Shown here in pieces: positions 13,021 through 24,535 of a stretch of DNA of 64,000 nucleotides. The notes under the pieces were generated by a model. That model ran no database searches and was not told the DNA's origin. It worked only from the letters and a program-made list of their open reading frames with translations. The first letter of the stretch is position 1. Every line of letters starts with the position of its first letter. Location of the stretch: assembly GCF_002078875.1 (NCBI RefSeq), contig NC_034438.1:23186067-23250066 (forward strand), written 5' to 3'. Source of the stretch: Numida meleagris (Eukaryota > Chordata > Aves > Galliformes > Numididae). The translations under genes and the position numbers were made by a program.

Positions 13021-14095
13021 ATCATAGAATTGCTCAGGTTGGAAAAGACGTTCAAGATCATCAAGTCCAACTGCAACCTAACCATACTACCCTAACAACC
13101 CACCGCTAAATCATGTCCCTGAGCACCACATCCAAATGGTTTTTAAACACATTCAGGGATGGTGACTCAACCACCTCCCTGGGGAGCCCATTCCAGTGCT
13201 TAACAACCCTTTCTGTAAAGAAGTTTTTCCTGATATCCAACCTAAACCTCCCCTGGTGCAGCTTGAGGCCATTTCCCCTTGTCCTGTCACCGCTGAGAGG
13301 AGACAAGCCCCGCTCAAACCGCAATCACCTTTCAGGTATTTGAAGAGAGCAATGAGGTCTCCCCTCAGCCTCCTCCTCCCCAGACTAAACAGCCCCTGTT
13401 CCTCCAGTCTCTCCTCATAGGGCATATTCTCCAAGCCCTTCACAAGCCTTGTTGCCCTTCTTTGGACCTGCTCCAGCACCTCAATGTCCTTTCTGTATCA
13501 AGGTGCCCAAAACTGAACACAGTACTCAAGGTGAGGCCTCACCAATGCTGAGTACAGGGGCAGGATTACTTCCTTAGTCCTGCTCACCACAACATTCCTG
13601 ATATAAGCCAGGATGCCATTGGCCTTCTTGGCCACCTGGGCACACTGCTAGCTCATATTCAGCTGACTGTCCATCAGCACACCAAAGTCCCTTTCCGTTA
13701 GGCAGCTTTCTAGCCACTCCTCCCCAAGCCTGTAGGCTTGCCTGGGGTTGTTGTGACCAAAATGCAGGACCCGACACTTGGCCCTATTGAAACTCACACA
13801 GTTTGCCTCAGCCCATTGATGCAGTCTATCCAGGTCCCTCTGTAGTGCCTTTCTACCCTCTGGCAGATCAACATTCCCTCCCAACTTGGTGTCATCTGCA
13901 AACTTACTGAGGGTGCACTCATCCCCTCATCAAGATCACTGATAAAGATGTTGAATAGAAGCAGCCCCAGTACTGAGCCCTGGGGGACACCACTCGTGAC
14001 TGGCCACCAACTGGACTTAACTCCACTGACCACAACTCTCTGGGCCCTGCCATCCAGCCAGTGTTTCACCCAGCAGAGTGTACACCCATCTGTCC
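13021..14095 (-). mobile_element. CR1 LINE, 1.1 kb, with RT C-terminal remnants
   Basis: The 3' tail starts at 13021 (ATCATAGAATTGCTCAGG) and the copy reads leftward. Translated pieces on the minus strand show the reverse-transcriptase segment [11 protein letters not shown] followed by [10 protein letters not shown] (about 13915-14010) and the C-terminal thumb remnants ([10 protein letters not shown] near 13190). Several frameshifts separate these pieces, so it cannot make a functional protein. The 5' truncation point is near the HWLDG segment at about 14095. Confidence 0.93.
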
Positions 14096-14807
14096 TCAAA
14101 TCTGGCAACGACTCTTCATGTGATGCCTCTTCCCGCTTTCTCTGCCACACTACTTTGTGATTTTACGCAGATACTGAAAGTGACTGCACGTAAGGGAAGT
14201 AATCCCATAGACAAATAGTATGAATAAATTTAAATACGGTGCTCAGACAACACGATTTAGGTTGTCAAGGCCTATCTGGAAATTCTGGTTCTGTGTGTAA
14301 AGTATAATAAAACACATAGCCAGTACTATAAAACACATAGACTAAACTGAAATCCGGACACGCATGAATTTAAAGTTGTCATGCCAACAAGATGACAATC
14401 AAGGTTTGGCATACTAAGGAGGCTTTCTGCCCCTTCAAGTAAATAAGTGGATGACTAAAGGTATGCAGCATTACTTTTTGTGGGCAGCTGAATGAGAAAG
14501 AAGTTACCAGATACTAGAAGTGGGGGGGGAAAAAAGCCGCCAAAAAAAGGAAAAGCACGCAGCTTTCCTAAAACAACTACTGCAAGAGAGAAATCCAGAA
14601 CTGTGTTTAACAAGGAGCTTCAAGTTACGGAGTTGTTGTTCTACAGTACTTTTATTGTGATACATTGCAGACCTTGCCTAACAGCCACTATAGAAGTCTT
14701 TCCTTGAAGAGAAATTGGAAAAAAAACATTACTTTAAGCAATGTCTTCAAACTGTGAGTACTGTTGAGGTAGGTTCCCATCTTAGGTCTCAGAAACACTA
14801 CACAGGA
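14096..14807 (-). other. SCAMP1: SCAMP1 intron 1, unique spacer
   Basis: The spacer between two CR1 copies. Nothing is recognised in it besides a G/A-rich run at 14520-14550. Confidence 0.5.
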
Positions 14808-15183
14808 CAAGTTCTCTTCAGCCTGGAGAAGAGAAGGCTCCAGAGGGACCTCATAGCAGTCTTCCAGTGGCCTACAGGAAAACTGCACAGGGACTTTTTA
14901 GAAGGACATGTAGTGACAGGATGAGGGGAAGTGGTTTAAAGCTGGAAGAGGGTAGGTACAGACTAGATATTAGGAAGAAATTCTTTACTGTGAAGGTGGT
15001 GAGACACTGGAACAGGTTGCCCAGTGAGGTTGTGAATGCCCCCTCCTGGAAGCATGCAAGGCCAGGCTGGATGGGGCTTTGAGCAGCCTGGTCTAGAGGG
15101 AGGTGTCCCTGCCTGTAGCAGGGGGTTGGAACTAGATCACCTTAAAGGTCCCTTCCAACCCAATCCACCCTGTGATTCTATGC
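14808..15183 (+). mobile_element. CR1 LINE 3' fragment
   Basis: The copy covers the last part of CR1 ORF2 and its 3' end: AGCCTGGAGAAGAGAAGGCT, a GACACTGGAACAGGTTGCCC block, and a CCTTCCAACCCAATCC-TGTGATTCTATG tail. It has a deletion of the middle C-terminal segment near 14870-14900. Confidence 0.93.
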
Positions 15184-16219
15184 AGTTACAGGGCCAACAA
15201 GCAATGCAAGGGAAGCTGTTTCTGCTTTGTGTATCTATACACAATAAATTTGCTATATATTGTTTTTATACAGGAAAAGAATCCCCTACTTTTGTTGCTG
15301 AAGACATGTTCTAGAACAACGACATCTTTTTGCCTCCTGGTGCCAGGGAGTAAAGAACAGAGCTCACAGCCATTGGTGCCAGTCCAAACTACTGCTGGCA
15401 ACAATGTCCGTGCCTGGGCTGCTGTTCCTCTAGAAAGACTGCACTGTGCACAATGCGAAGTAAAAACACAGCAACAAGCTCAAAGAACAAAATTTACTAA
15501 ATTTTCTGTGAACAAAAACTGAACTAAGATGACAGACTCCAATGAATGAACCAGATGATAACAACACTATGCTTACAGCAGCTCCTTGTACAGAAGTACA
15601 GCTGAAATGTGACAGCTTAGTTTCTAAAAGGCTTAACTATTTCAGCTGACATCCTAAATTCATTGACATGTGGTACCTGCGTGTTCTGAAGTGCCCACGA
15701 GATAAAAATGAGGCACAGAAGTTTGGTGAGATTTTTAAAGTAGCTGAAAAAAAAAAAAAAATCAGACGAACCATACTCAAATAATAAAGCGCAGATGAGG
15801 TGAGGAAGCATTCCAGAGGTCAGCTCACCCTGGCCACTGCAGCCAGAACAGAGGGTAAAGAAACAATTCTCAGCAGCATGCCAGGTCAGGAGTGCAAGAA
15901 CAAAAAGCTTCAGTGTACACTGTAACACAGCATTTTAAAAAGCAGGGCAGAACCCAGCCTCTCCCTCAACACCCTGCGCACTTCAGAAAAATGCAGCAAA
16001 GCAGGTAAGCCCGATGAGGGCCAGGAGGAGACAACACAGGGAGAACATGATAATTCCACGGCACTATGTGGGTCAGCCAAACAGGAGGAAAAATGCTGTA
16101 GTATTACACGCACACACGCATCTGCAGACACAACGTGAAAAACGAAATTAAGAGGGAGGAAAGAACAGGAAAAAAAACAACTCCTATTATTCCAGCTGCA
16201 GTATGGACGACTAAACACA
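15184..16219 (-). other. SCAMP1: SCAMP1 intron 1, promoter-proximal part
   Basis: Non-repetitive intronic sequence leading into the CpG island. No exon was recognised. Confidence 0.5.
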
Positions 16220-16800
16220 GAAACATGAACTCGTGAGAGCGCTACGCCCGTTCCCAGAGCTTCCAGAACGGCTGCTCACCCCAACACCACCACCCCGAGC
16301 CGCCCAGCCCCACGAAGGTGAGCCCCCGGCTCGCGGTGCGGGCTCCGGACCGCCGCCTGCCCTTAGCCAGCAGAAGCCTCGGGGCCGGTTCCCGCAGCAG
16401 GATGCCCCGAGCACACCGCCCTGCCGCCTCCCCGCCCCCCGCCTCACCTTGAAGGGGTTGTTGAGGTCCGGGTCGGCGAAGGGGTTGCTGTCGAAGTCCG
16501 ACATGGCGGGGCCGACAATCTCCGGGTGGTGGCGGCGGCTCTCGCCCTGCGGCGCCCCACACTTGCCGGCTCGCGGGATGCCCCCCGCCCTAACACCAGC
16601 TGCCGCTGCGGCCCGGCACGAGCCCGCCCCCACCGCACCGACCAGCCGCCGAGCGCCGGCCTCCCAAAATGGCCGCGCCGGAAATGGCGTCGCGGGGCGA
16701 GACGGTGCTGCCATAGGAGGGTAGCGGGCGGCGCAGGGCGGGAGGGAGGGGGTGCGGTGGGAGAGCCCACGCGCGGCGCGGGGGAGGTTGCAGGCCAGGC
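16220..16800. promoter_or_regulatory. SCAMP1: SCAMP1 CpG-island promoter
   Basis: This is a sharply G+C-rich, CpG-dense block in an AT-rich setting, covering SCAMP1 exon 1 and its likely 5' leader and transcription start. Two ATGGC-core motifs resembling YY1 sites lie at 16665-16674 (CAAAATGGCC) and 16681-16688 (GAAATGGC), and runs of GC-box-like C stretches are present. There is no clear TATA box. Such TATA-less, CpG-rich promoters are usual for broadly expressed trafficking genes. The exact start site cannot be read from sequence. Confidence 0.85.
16448..16504 (-). CDS. SCAMP1: SCAMP1 coding exon 1 with start codon
   Basis: This 57-base coding part encodes residues 1-19, MSDFDSNPFADPDLNNPFK, identical to the vertebrate SCAMP1 N-terminus. 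It has two NPF motifs (residues 7-9 and 16-18), docking sites for EH-domain proteins in endocytic and recycling traffic. The ATG at 16504-16502 sits in a G+C-rich leader (CCCGCC before it). A GTGAGG donor begins at 16447 directly after the Lys19 codon (phase 0). It lies in a CpG island and is transcribed leftward, away from AP3B1. Intron 1 runs from 16447 to 947 (15.5 kb). Several longer reading frames over this exon on both strands are by-products of the high G+C content and are not proposed as proteins. Confidence 0.96.
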
Positions 16801-17077
16801 AAGGCATCCCCGGGAAGCTCTCCTGATGTGTCCATCACCACAAAACCTGAATTATTTTCCATGCTATCTAAAGAAATTATTTAAGCTTTTATTAAAATGC
16901 AAAAAGAGGTTTGAAACTGAGGCCTGAAGTCTGCCTGAAAGAAGCTGCTACGGAGTAAAATTGGCTTTCTCAGTGTTAGTTGTTATTTTTTCCTCCGTAT
17001 AACAACCGCAGGCAAGCTATGGGTCATGTTGCTTAGGGTTTGCTGAAGGCTGACTCAGAACGTTTAACACACTGAAT

Positions 17078-17165
17078 CATGGAATCATTAAGGTTAGAAA
17101 AGACCACTAAGATCTGGTAGTCCAACCATCAGCCTATCACCATCATGCCCACTGAACCACAGCGC
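17078..17165 (-). mobile_element. CR1 3' tail fragment
   Basis: AATCATGGAATCATTAAGG, then GTTAGAAAAGACCACTAAGA and a GTCCAACCATCAGCC block are the antisense terminal bases of a CR1. It abuts the left, truncated end of the mariner copy that follows. Confidence 0.85.
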
Positions 17166-17169
17166 CAGA

Positions 17170-17663
17170 GGCAGATGGTGGTGGTATGGCAGTAGAGGCT
17201 GAACCTTCCCACCAGTATCCCGTTACATGTTTTTGCTGTGTGATAGATGGCAGCGGAGGGGCACTCTGACAAAGTGGTGTCTGGCATGGAAATGTATGTG
17301 AAGTAAATGTGTGTCACTGAATTCTTCCATGAGGAAAAAAATGGCACCCATTGACATTCATCAACACTTGCTGAACATTTATGGAGACCAAACAGTGAAT
17401 GTGAGTGCAGTGAAGCAGGGGGTGGTGCATTTTAGCAGTGGTGGCAGTGACGGTGGGTCACCTCTGCTGGTGGAGATTTCTGCAAGCACAGCACGCAGGC
17501 TCTTGTTCATTGCTGACAAAAACACATAGCTAACGGTTATGACTGTGCTGAAAAAAAGTGTTTTGTATCTGAGAATTTGCTCTATCACATAGTACTATTG
17601 TGCCCTTTGTATCTGTTGTATTTCCCACAGAAATCAATAGGAGGCATTATTTTTAGAGTGACC
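17170..17663 (+). mobile_element. Mariner copy (Galluhop-like), internally deleted
   Basis: This remnant DNA transposon encodes the N-terminal helix-turn-helix region of a mariner-type transposase. The segment IDIHQHLLNIYGDQTVNVSA at about 17341-17406 has the form of the mariner DNA-binding domain, and the frame stops at 17527-17529 long before any DDD catalytic core. The right end is intact: GGAGGCATTATTTTTAGAG then TGACC, followed by the TA target at 17664-17665. The left terminal repeat is missing, replaced by the CR1 tail. Both flanks of the internal deletion align with the second copy at 44101-44388 read in reverse. Confidence 0.85.
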
Positions 17664-17665
17664 TA

Positions 17666-20600
17666 CATATTTTAGTGGCTCTACTTTTGACATTACTCCC
17701 ATCCTGACAGTTGCATTCACTGCAACGGTGGTATTAATCAACAAGTCAAGTAAAGTCCTGTGTGTACAGAAGGATTGACTTTGCATGGATCAGTAAAGAA
17801 AGCAATAATTACCACAAGGCTTCCTGTAATTTATGTAGAAGTTTCTCAATTATTTGTGAAGGACTGTCAGATATATGATGATATGCAAATGGGACAAATC
17901 ATGAAAGCATAGCTTCTGAGGGATAAAGCACTTTCAACTTTTGTTGCTATGAAGTGTAAAATAGTTCATGCTTCAAAAAACACAAAGCCGGCTGTTGTAC
18001 AACGAACAAAATTGCATTACGGTATTAGTCACAGTCATCCATATAACTCACTTGTGACAGCAAACTAAATTATGTTGTTTTCCAATATTTGCCCATGGCT
18101 CAATATATCATAGCTCAAGGATGCATGTTGATTATTCAAAAACTATATGTACTGAAAACAGTATGTTTGTTCTTTTTTGAGCTGAATGTGTATGAGTGCA
18201 TTGTATGCATGCATGAATCAGTGAATGTTTGACTGAAAAGAGCATCTTTTCTGATATGGCTACTGATGCTTCAAATCATAGACATTCTCTGATAATAATT
18301 TGTTTGTGCATAGCTAAGGGGGAACAATCTGTCATCTCATCTGATTTTCAAGGCAATAATGAAAATGTGTTAGGATATTTTTTTAAAAGTTAATAATTAT
18401 TTTACAGTCAAATGATAGAACTTTGACAGTGCATCATTGCTTACTGCTACAAGTTTCGACTTTGGGACATACCAACTAACTGCTAGCGAATAGAAAATGT
18501 GAATGAGTATCTGCTTCCAACTAATTACTTCATTAATACTCCATATACACAACATGGGTAATATAAATGGTTATCATATCATGCAGAGGGTTATATAATA
18601 GATTTTGTTCATTATTTTCTTTATCTTCTGAAGGACTTTCAGAATTAGAAAATAGATATGATTAGCCAAGTTTGTCCTTGTTCTGCAAGATCTCTATGTC
18701 TTGTTTTCCAAATGTAGAATTTGCGAGTGTGTATGTGTGTTAGGTAAGAATTACTTACTTGCAATAAACAATTTTTAATTCTGATACAAGTATAACTCAC
18801 GGATGCATTAATCTGACTTTTAATATACTGATATGTAAATTCATTAAAAAATAAGTCAAAGTAGAAAAAGGGTGATACTGGTTAAAAATATCTCTCTCAT
18901 CTAAAAATTCCCCAATCTCATGGAATTGGTTTCCTTCAGTAGTTTTTAATAACTTTGACATAATTTCCTTCTTAGCAAACAAAATTATCATAATCTGATT
19001 TGGCTGTTTTTCTCAGAAAAAAAGTAGTTCAGACTTCACCCTTCACCTGAACTGTTTGTGTGAATATTGTACTTGTATACTTGTGTTTAAGAAATCTTGT
19101 GTAAAGATCTGACCTGAGAGTATTCCTTCAGCTCCTGGTTTTCTCAATTTTCTAACACCTGTGTGAAATTCACTATGTTTATGTCAACCTCAGATGGTGA
19201 AGAGGAATGCTGAGGTCAGAATTTTTATTATTATTATGTTTTACAATCCACAACACCTGAATGCTGTGTAGACAATGAAGTGATCTGTCATTATCATCTC
19301 TCTCTCCTGATAGAGTAGATCACATATTTACAGAGGATGGATCTTCGAAATGTAAAGCCATGCTGTAACAAGTAAGCTCTAGTAACCACTCTGAAGAAGA
19401 GTGTTTCTCTTCATAGGACAGTGAAGTTTGCACAGCACCATAGACAAGCATAATTGTTAGAAAAAAAGCAGGGATGGGGAATGTCATCACTCCACAGAAG
19501 CACAATGTGGGGGTTCTGCTGCAGAGTTTAGACAAAATGACTGGCATGGAAGATTGCTCGGAACTCATCTAGAAACAAGCAAGAAGACTCTATGGCAGTT
19601 TCAGTGCAAGGTGCAGCTTCAGACTTGAACATATGCAGATACCAGTTTTAGCTTCTTGCTGAAAGTTTAGACAGAAGACACCTAGTTCAATGGGTAAAAC
19701 TTTAACTGAAGAGTTACTTGCTAACAGCTCTTGGAAGAATTTACAATTGCTGGAATGCACAAGTTTCTCTTTTTCTAGGGTGTACAGCAGAGAGATTTTC
19801 TTAGGAAATGTTGAAAGGATTTTAACTTCAGAGAGAGGAAAGAGAAGTGTGACACATGAGTACTTCGGAATAGTAGTTGAAGGTCATGAGCTGCAGTATT
19901 CCCCAAAAACAACCTCCTTCACTTGAAAGAAAAAGATAGTCTAGAGAATAGTTACTTGGAGTGGCTGATTTCACTTTTGTCTGGGTGCATCAAGGGCATG
20001 CTGTGAAATAACAAGATTGGATTATTCTTGGCTTGCTCCATGAGTCCTTCCTGCTGACCTGGAATGACACTGCTCAATGTCATGTCCTTCAACATGAGGG
20101 TGAAAGATGTCCCCAGTGGAGCCATCAGTCTGTGCTGCTCTTCCTGTTCCCCCTAGTCCTTTTAGTCTCCATCTGTTTGGGAACTGTGCAAAGGCATGTT
20201 GTCATCAGCAAACCATTTTCCATATTTCCTTTCCCTGTGGACCAAACTGCTGGTCCTCATCCAAGGAGCAGAGCCCTTACTTCTCCCATGGCAGCAGATG
20301 CCTGTATTTTAGGAGTATGCAAGCACAGCATAGCTATCACCAGCATGAAGTCTTTGCGTTGCTCCCAGATTGGACCTCTCTGCCTGCTTTCCATGGGCAG
20401 CATGGAAGAGGTGAGTGTGGGCCCTGGGGTGACTGTATGCAACAAGCACACTTGCAGAGCCCAGCAGTCATTAGCACTAGCCAAGACAGTGGGGTATAAT
20501 CATGGAAGGAAGGTTACTCCTTCTGGAAAAACTCAACTCTCTAGCAGGAGGCAGAACAATAGCAATTCACCCATGGTCTAAAGAGTTGTGACACCTGTGG

Positions 20601-22403
20601 CTGAAGACACGCAACAGTAAACGGTGCCTTTGAGAGGATGGCTGAAAGACTAGAAGCCAGCGTGTGGGAGCAATGAATAGTAAACTACAGTCATAAATGA
20701 AGATACGGCAAAGCAAACACGTGCTGTCTGGTAGCACTCCAGGCAGCTGTGGAGTGAAGCCAAGTGTTGCTGGCAGTCTGTGCTATGCTCATGTGCTCCT
20801 GCAGCAGTGCAAGAGGAGTAAGGAAGCCAAGGCAGGTGAGAGCAAAGATGGATCAGCAGTAGGCAGACCTAAACCTTAGCTGCTTCTTACATATGCTGTG
20901 TTACCTGTTGCTGTGTGATACCACAAGCATAAGCCCGTTGCTTGTGCTTCCCCAAGGTAGGACTGTTCTCATACCCTGACCTCTCATGAGGAGTTAAACC
21001 AGTAGATTTCAGAGGACATTGTCTAAACAGCAGCATGACTTGTGTCATAACCTCTTCCAGCCAACAAATTAATGCAAATAACTTTTCAGCATGTTTCTCA
21101 TCCCTTCTAATTTAAAAATGTACATAAATTATTGAATATAAATAGTTGTCTGCATTTTAATTATGTTTTCTACTTCTTTTTAATCACTCCTTGTATTTTC
21201 TTCATTGAGCAATTATTAAGTTGCAATTATTAAGCAATTACATTGCAATTAGAAAGCAATTGAATTGCAGATCTGGGATCTGCAAAACGACATAGAAAGT
21301 GATCTGTATACATTCTCAAGGAGTGAGTAATTCAAAACTGTGGCCCTCAAATGTCAGAAATTCTGTTCTGCAAGAAATAAGGAAGAAAAAGAGAATTAAA
21401 AAAAAAGAAGATGTGTGAAATGATGAGTTTTGGTTTTAGTTCAACTATGAACATCTTTGAAGAACAACAAATACGGAGATTTGCGTAAAAAATAGCATGC
21501 AGGGCATTCCTCACAGTTTGTCTCTCCTCACATGCAGGTGCAAGTAGCTGCAAATTTTCACACAAAGCCCAAAACTACACGTCTGTTGTGAATAGGCTTG
21601 GGAGAGTCTAGCCTGCTGTCAGTCCATCTCTGAATGTGCATATTCTCCCTGTATGTGACCATTAGTGAAGAAGAAAGCTCATTTCTGGCACAGAGTCTTG
21701 ATACAGCTGCATCAGGATGCATATAGCTGTCATCAGGCAAGGATGCATGCTTCTGCTGCTGCAGTGAGCACTCTGGCTGAAGAAAAAAGGAGGTACTGCT
21801 TTTGCAGTGCTGTCCTGGCAGTGGAGCAGTGTTTTAAGGGCGCCTGTTTCTGGCTGGCAGTATCAGAATTTTGATAGCATAAGCTCAAGGCAAGCTATTC
21901 TACAGAAACCAATCCATACAAAGCCCTGCAGGGAAATGGTATTGAGTAGTGAACTGCTGCACATGCAACTTCTTGCCATCCAACAACCTCTACTGTTAGC
22001 TCTTGCTAACAGTAAGTGAACGTTGCAGTTGGAAAAGTGCCTTTGTGTCTGAACTGACAAAAGCCTGTGCTCGAGTAATGTGACACAAATGCAAACATGG
22101 GACCACAACTTTAGACAATGAGGGAAATTTAATGTTGTCTCCTGCAGTCTGAAGCTGCATTTCAGATATACAAAAAACAGAATTCCAAGATAAAATCCAA
22201 GGTCAGATGGTGAAAATAATCTTGCAGGTTACCATGCTACTGGGCGATATGTTGGGGTGGAGTAGCAGAGATAAAGTGAAACTGACAGAAGGAATTACAT
22301 CTGTATGATTTAAACATTAATTAGGAAAGACATAGCATTGAAAGAAAGTAGAGAAGACTTTGATTTAATTTGGATAAGCATGATTCTTATGGGTTGACAT
22401 CAG
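17666..22403. other. Intergenic spacer
   Basis: AT-rich intergenic DNA. At 20030-20880 the G+C content rises and overlapping open frames (up to 182 codons at 20033-20581) appear, but no protein family is recognised, so it is left uncalled. At 21209-21270 a cluster of GCAATTA and ATTGCAATT words makes short direct and inverted repeats. No RNA gene was recognised. Confidence 0.5.
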
Positions 22404-22417
22404 ATTTACATGAGGGC

Positions 22418-23263
22418 TTTAAACTAGAGAGGAAGGAGGAAGGGGATAAAACCAGGCCTGCAAGAGCTGTGCTTAGGGGAGCATCAGGATTAGGAGTGGG
22501 GCAAGGGGCTCAGCTGAAGTGTGACTACGCCAGTGCCTGCAGCATGAGCAACAAACAAGAGGAGCTGGAAGCCATTGTGTGGCAGGCAAACTATGACTTA
22601 GTTGCCATTATGGAAACACGAGGGGATCGCTCCCATGACTGGAGTGCTGCAATGGATGGGTACAGGCTCTTCAGAAAGGATAGGCAAGGAAGGAGGGGTG
22701 GTGGCATGGATCTCTATGTTGGAGAGCATTTTGATGTTATCGAGCTTGCAGCTGGGGAAGATAATGTTGAATCTCTATGGGTTAGGATCAAAGGAAAGGC
22801 TGACAAGGCAGACATCCTAGTGCGGGTCTGTTATAGACCGCCTAACCAGGATGAAGAGACAGATGAGGCGTTCTATGAACAGCTAGCAGCTGTTGTGCGA
22901 TCACCAGCCCTTGTCCTCATGGGGGACTTCAACTTCCCAGCTATATGCTGGGAATACAACACGATGCAGAAGAAGCAGTCTAGGAGGTTTCTAGAGTGTA
23001 TGGAAGATAACTTCCTTCTGCAGCTGGTGAGAGAGCCTACCCTGCTAGACCTGCTGTTTGCAAGCAGAGAAGGATTGGTGGGAGGTGTGGAGGTTGGGAG
23101 CTGTCTTGAGCACAGTGACCGTGAAATGGTAGAGTTCTCAATTCTTGCTGGAGCCAGGAGAGGGGACAGCAAAACTGCTACCTTGGAATTTGGAAGGGCA
23201 GACTTCGTATTGTTCAGGAGACCGGTAGGGAGGGTCCCTTGGGATTCAGTCTTGGGAGGGTAA
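22418..23263 (+). pseudogene. CR1 ORF2 endonuclease domain remnant
   Basis: An open frame of about 280 codons covers the apurinic-endonuclease-like domain that nicks target DNA for LINE retrotransposition. It keeps the motif MGDFNFP (Gly-Asp-Phe-Asn codons at 22922-22933) and the RRGGG and YRPP blocks. Key positions have decayed. The first-motif Asn and Arg (ANARS in the intact copy at the right edge) read ASACS. The SDH motif near 23111-23122 reads SDR, so the catalytic histidine is lost. The frame enters from the -1 frame across the ORF1 stop, with no own ATG upstream of the domain except the internal MSNKQ. It ends at a TAA just after the domain, before the RT. Confidence 0.88.
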
Positions 23264-23342
23264 AGGGGTCCAGGAAGGCTGGTCACTCCCCAGGAAGGAA
23301 GTCCTGAAGGCGCAGGAATGGGCTGTCACCCTGAGCTGCAAG

Positions 23343-24045
23343 ATGAGCCAGCAGGGAAGAAGGCTGGCAGGGATGAACAGGGAGCTTTTCCTGAGGCTTC
23401 AGGAGAAAAAGAGAATCTACCTCCTGTGGAAGAAGGGACAGGCAACTCGGAGAGAGTACAAAGAGGTTGTTAGGGGGTGCGGGGAGAAAATTAGAAAGGC
23501 AAAGACCCAGCTTGAACTCAGCTTGGCTGCTGCGGTAAAAGGGAACAAGAAACTCTTTTACAAACATTAACAGTAAGAGGAGGACCAAGGAGAATCTCCA
23601 TTCTTTACTGGGCACGGCTGGGAATGTGGCCACTGAGGACAATGAAAAGGCGGAAGTTCTCAATGCCTTCTTTACGTCTGTTTTTAAAAGTCAGACCAGT
23701 TGTCCTCAGAGTACTCTACTCTCTGACCTGGAAGTCTCGGATGGGGAGCGAAAGAAACCGCCCATGATTCAGGAGGAAACAGTCAGAGACCTACTACTCC
23801 ACCTGGACTGCCACAAGTCCATGGGGCCGGACGAGATCCACCCAAGAGTACTGAGGGAGCTGGCAGAAGAGATAGCCAAGCCGCTTTCCATCATCTATCG
23901 GCGTTCCTGGTCAACTGGAGAGGTCCCAGAAGACTGGAAACTTGCCAACGTGACCCATCTGGTGGATGAGGGAAAGGCTGTTGATGTGGTCTACCTAGAC
24001 TTCAGCAAAGCCTTTGACACTGTCTCCCACAGTATTCTCCTGTAG
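23343..24045 (+). pseudogene. CR1 ORF2 linker and RT N-terminal remnants
   Basis: Two open pieces are seen in different frames. 23343-23570 encodes the basic linker (QGRRLAGMNRELFLRLQEKK). 23626-24045 encodes the RT N-terminus, including KSMGPDEIHPRVLRELAEE and EVPEDWKLANV, then the palm motif YLDFSKAFDTVSH after an internal deletion. A stop (TAG) follows at 24043-24045. In a complete CR1 the FxDD active-site segment would lie further downstream; here it is missing. Confidence 0.88.
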
Positions 24046-24535
24046 AAACTGGCAGCCCATGGCTTGGACAGGTACACTCTTTGCTGGGTAAGGAGCTGGC
24101 TGGAGGGCTGGGCCCAGAGAGTGGTAGTGACTAGAGTTAAATCCAGCTGGTGACCGGTCACGAGTGGTGTTTTCACGAGTGGTGACCTTATTGCTCTCTG
24201 TAACTACCTGAAGGGAGGTTGTAGTGAGCTGGGGGGGCGGGGGTCAGCCTCTTCTCTCTTGTAACTAGTGACAGGACGAGGGGGAATGGCCTCAAGTAGC
24301 GCCAGGGGAAATTTAGGCTGGACATTAGGAAACAGTACTTTTCTCAAAGAGTGGTCAGGTGCTGGAATGGGCTGCCCAGGGAGGTGGTTGAGTCACCATC
24401 CCTGGAGGTGTTCAAGAAGCATTTAGATGTTGTGTTGAGAGACACGGTTTAGTGGGGTTATTGGTGGTAGGTGGAAGGTTGGACTGGATGATCTTGTAGG
24501 TCTTTTCCAATCTAGCTAATTCTATGATTTTATAT

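Larger units (their letters stand above)
22404..24535 (+). mobile_element. CR1 LINE, 2.1 kb, degenerate and internally deleted
   Basis: This copy is 5'-truncated inside the end of ORF1: homology to the CR1 at the right edge of the window starts near GAGGGCTTTAAACTAGAG (22412-22429). In order it holds the APE-type endonuclease region, the linker to the RT, and an RT N-terminal part. It then skips from the ANVTHL segment to LVDEGK (missing RT fingers and palm), has a second break near 24158-24184, and ends with the C-terminal and 3' tail (AATTCTATGATTTTAT). Stops and both deletions make it non-functional. Identity of its parts rests on the LDFSKAFDTVSH and GDFNFP motifs. Confidence 0.93.

Noticed and set aside
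16211..16927. Several long open frames (up to about 200 codons) on both strands over the SCAMP1 first exon
   Set aside because: They are products of high G+C content with few stops. Only the 19-codon stretch matching SCAMP1 with a donor site is supported.
22370..22417. Upstream extension of the CR1 endonuclease frame at 22370
   Set aside because: It begins with TTG in flanking DNA outside the CR1 homology; the open stretch is accidental.
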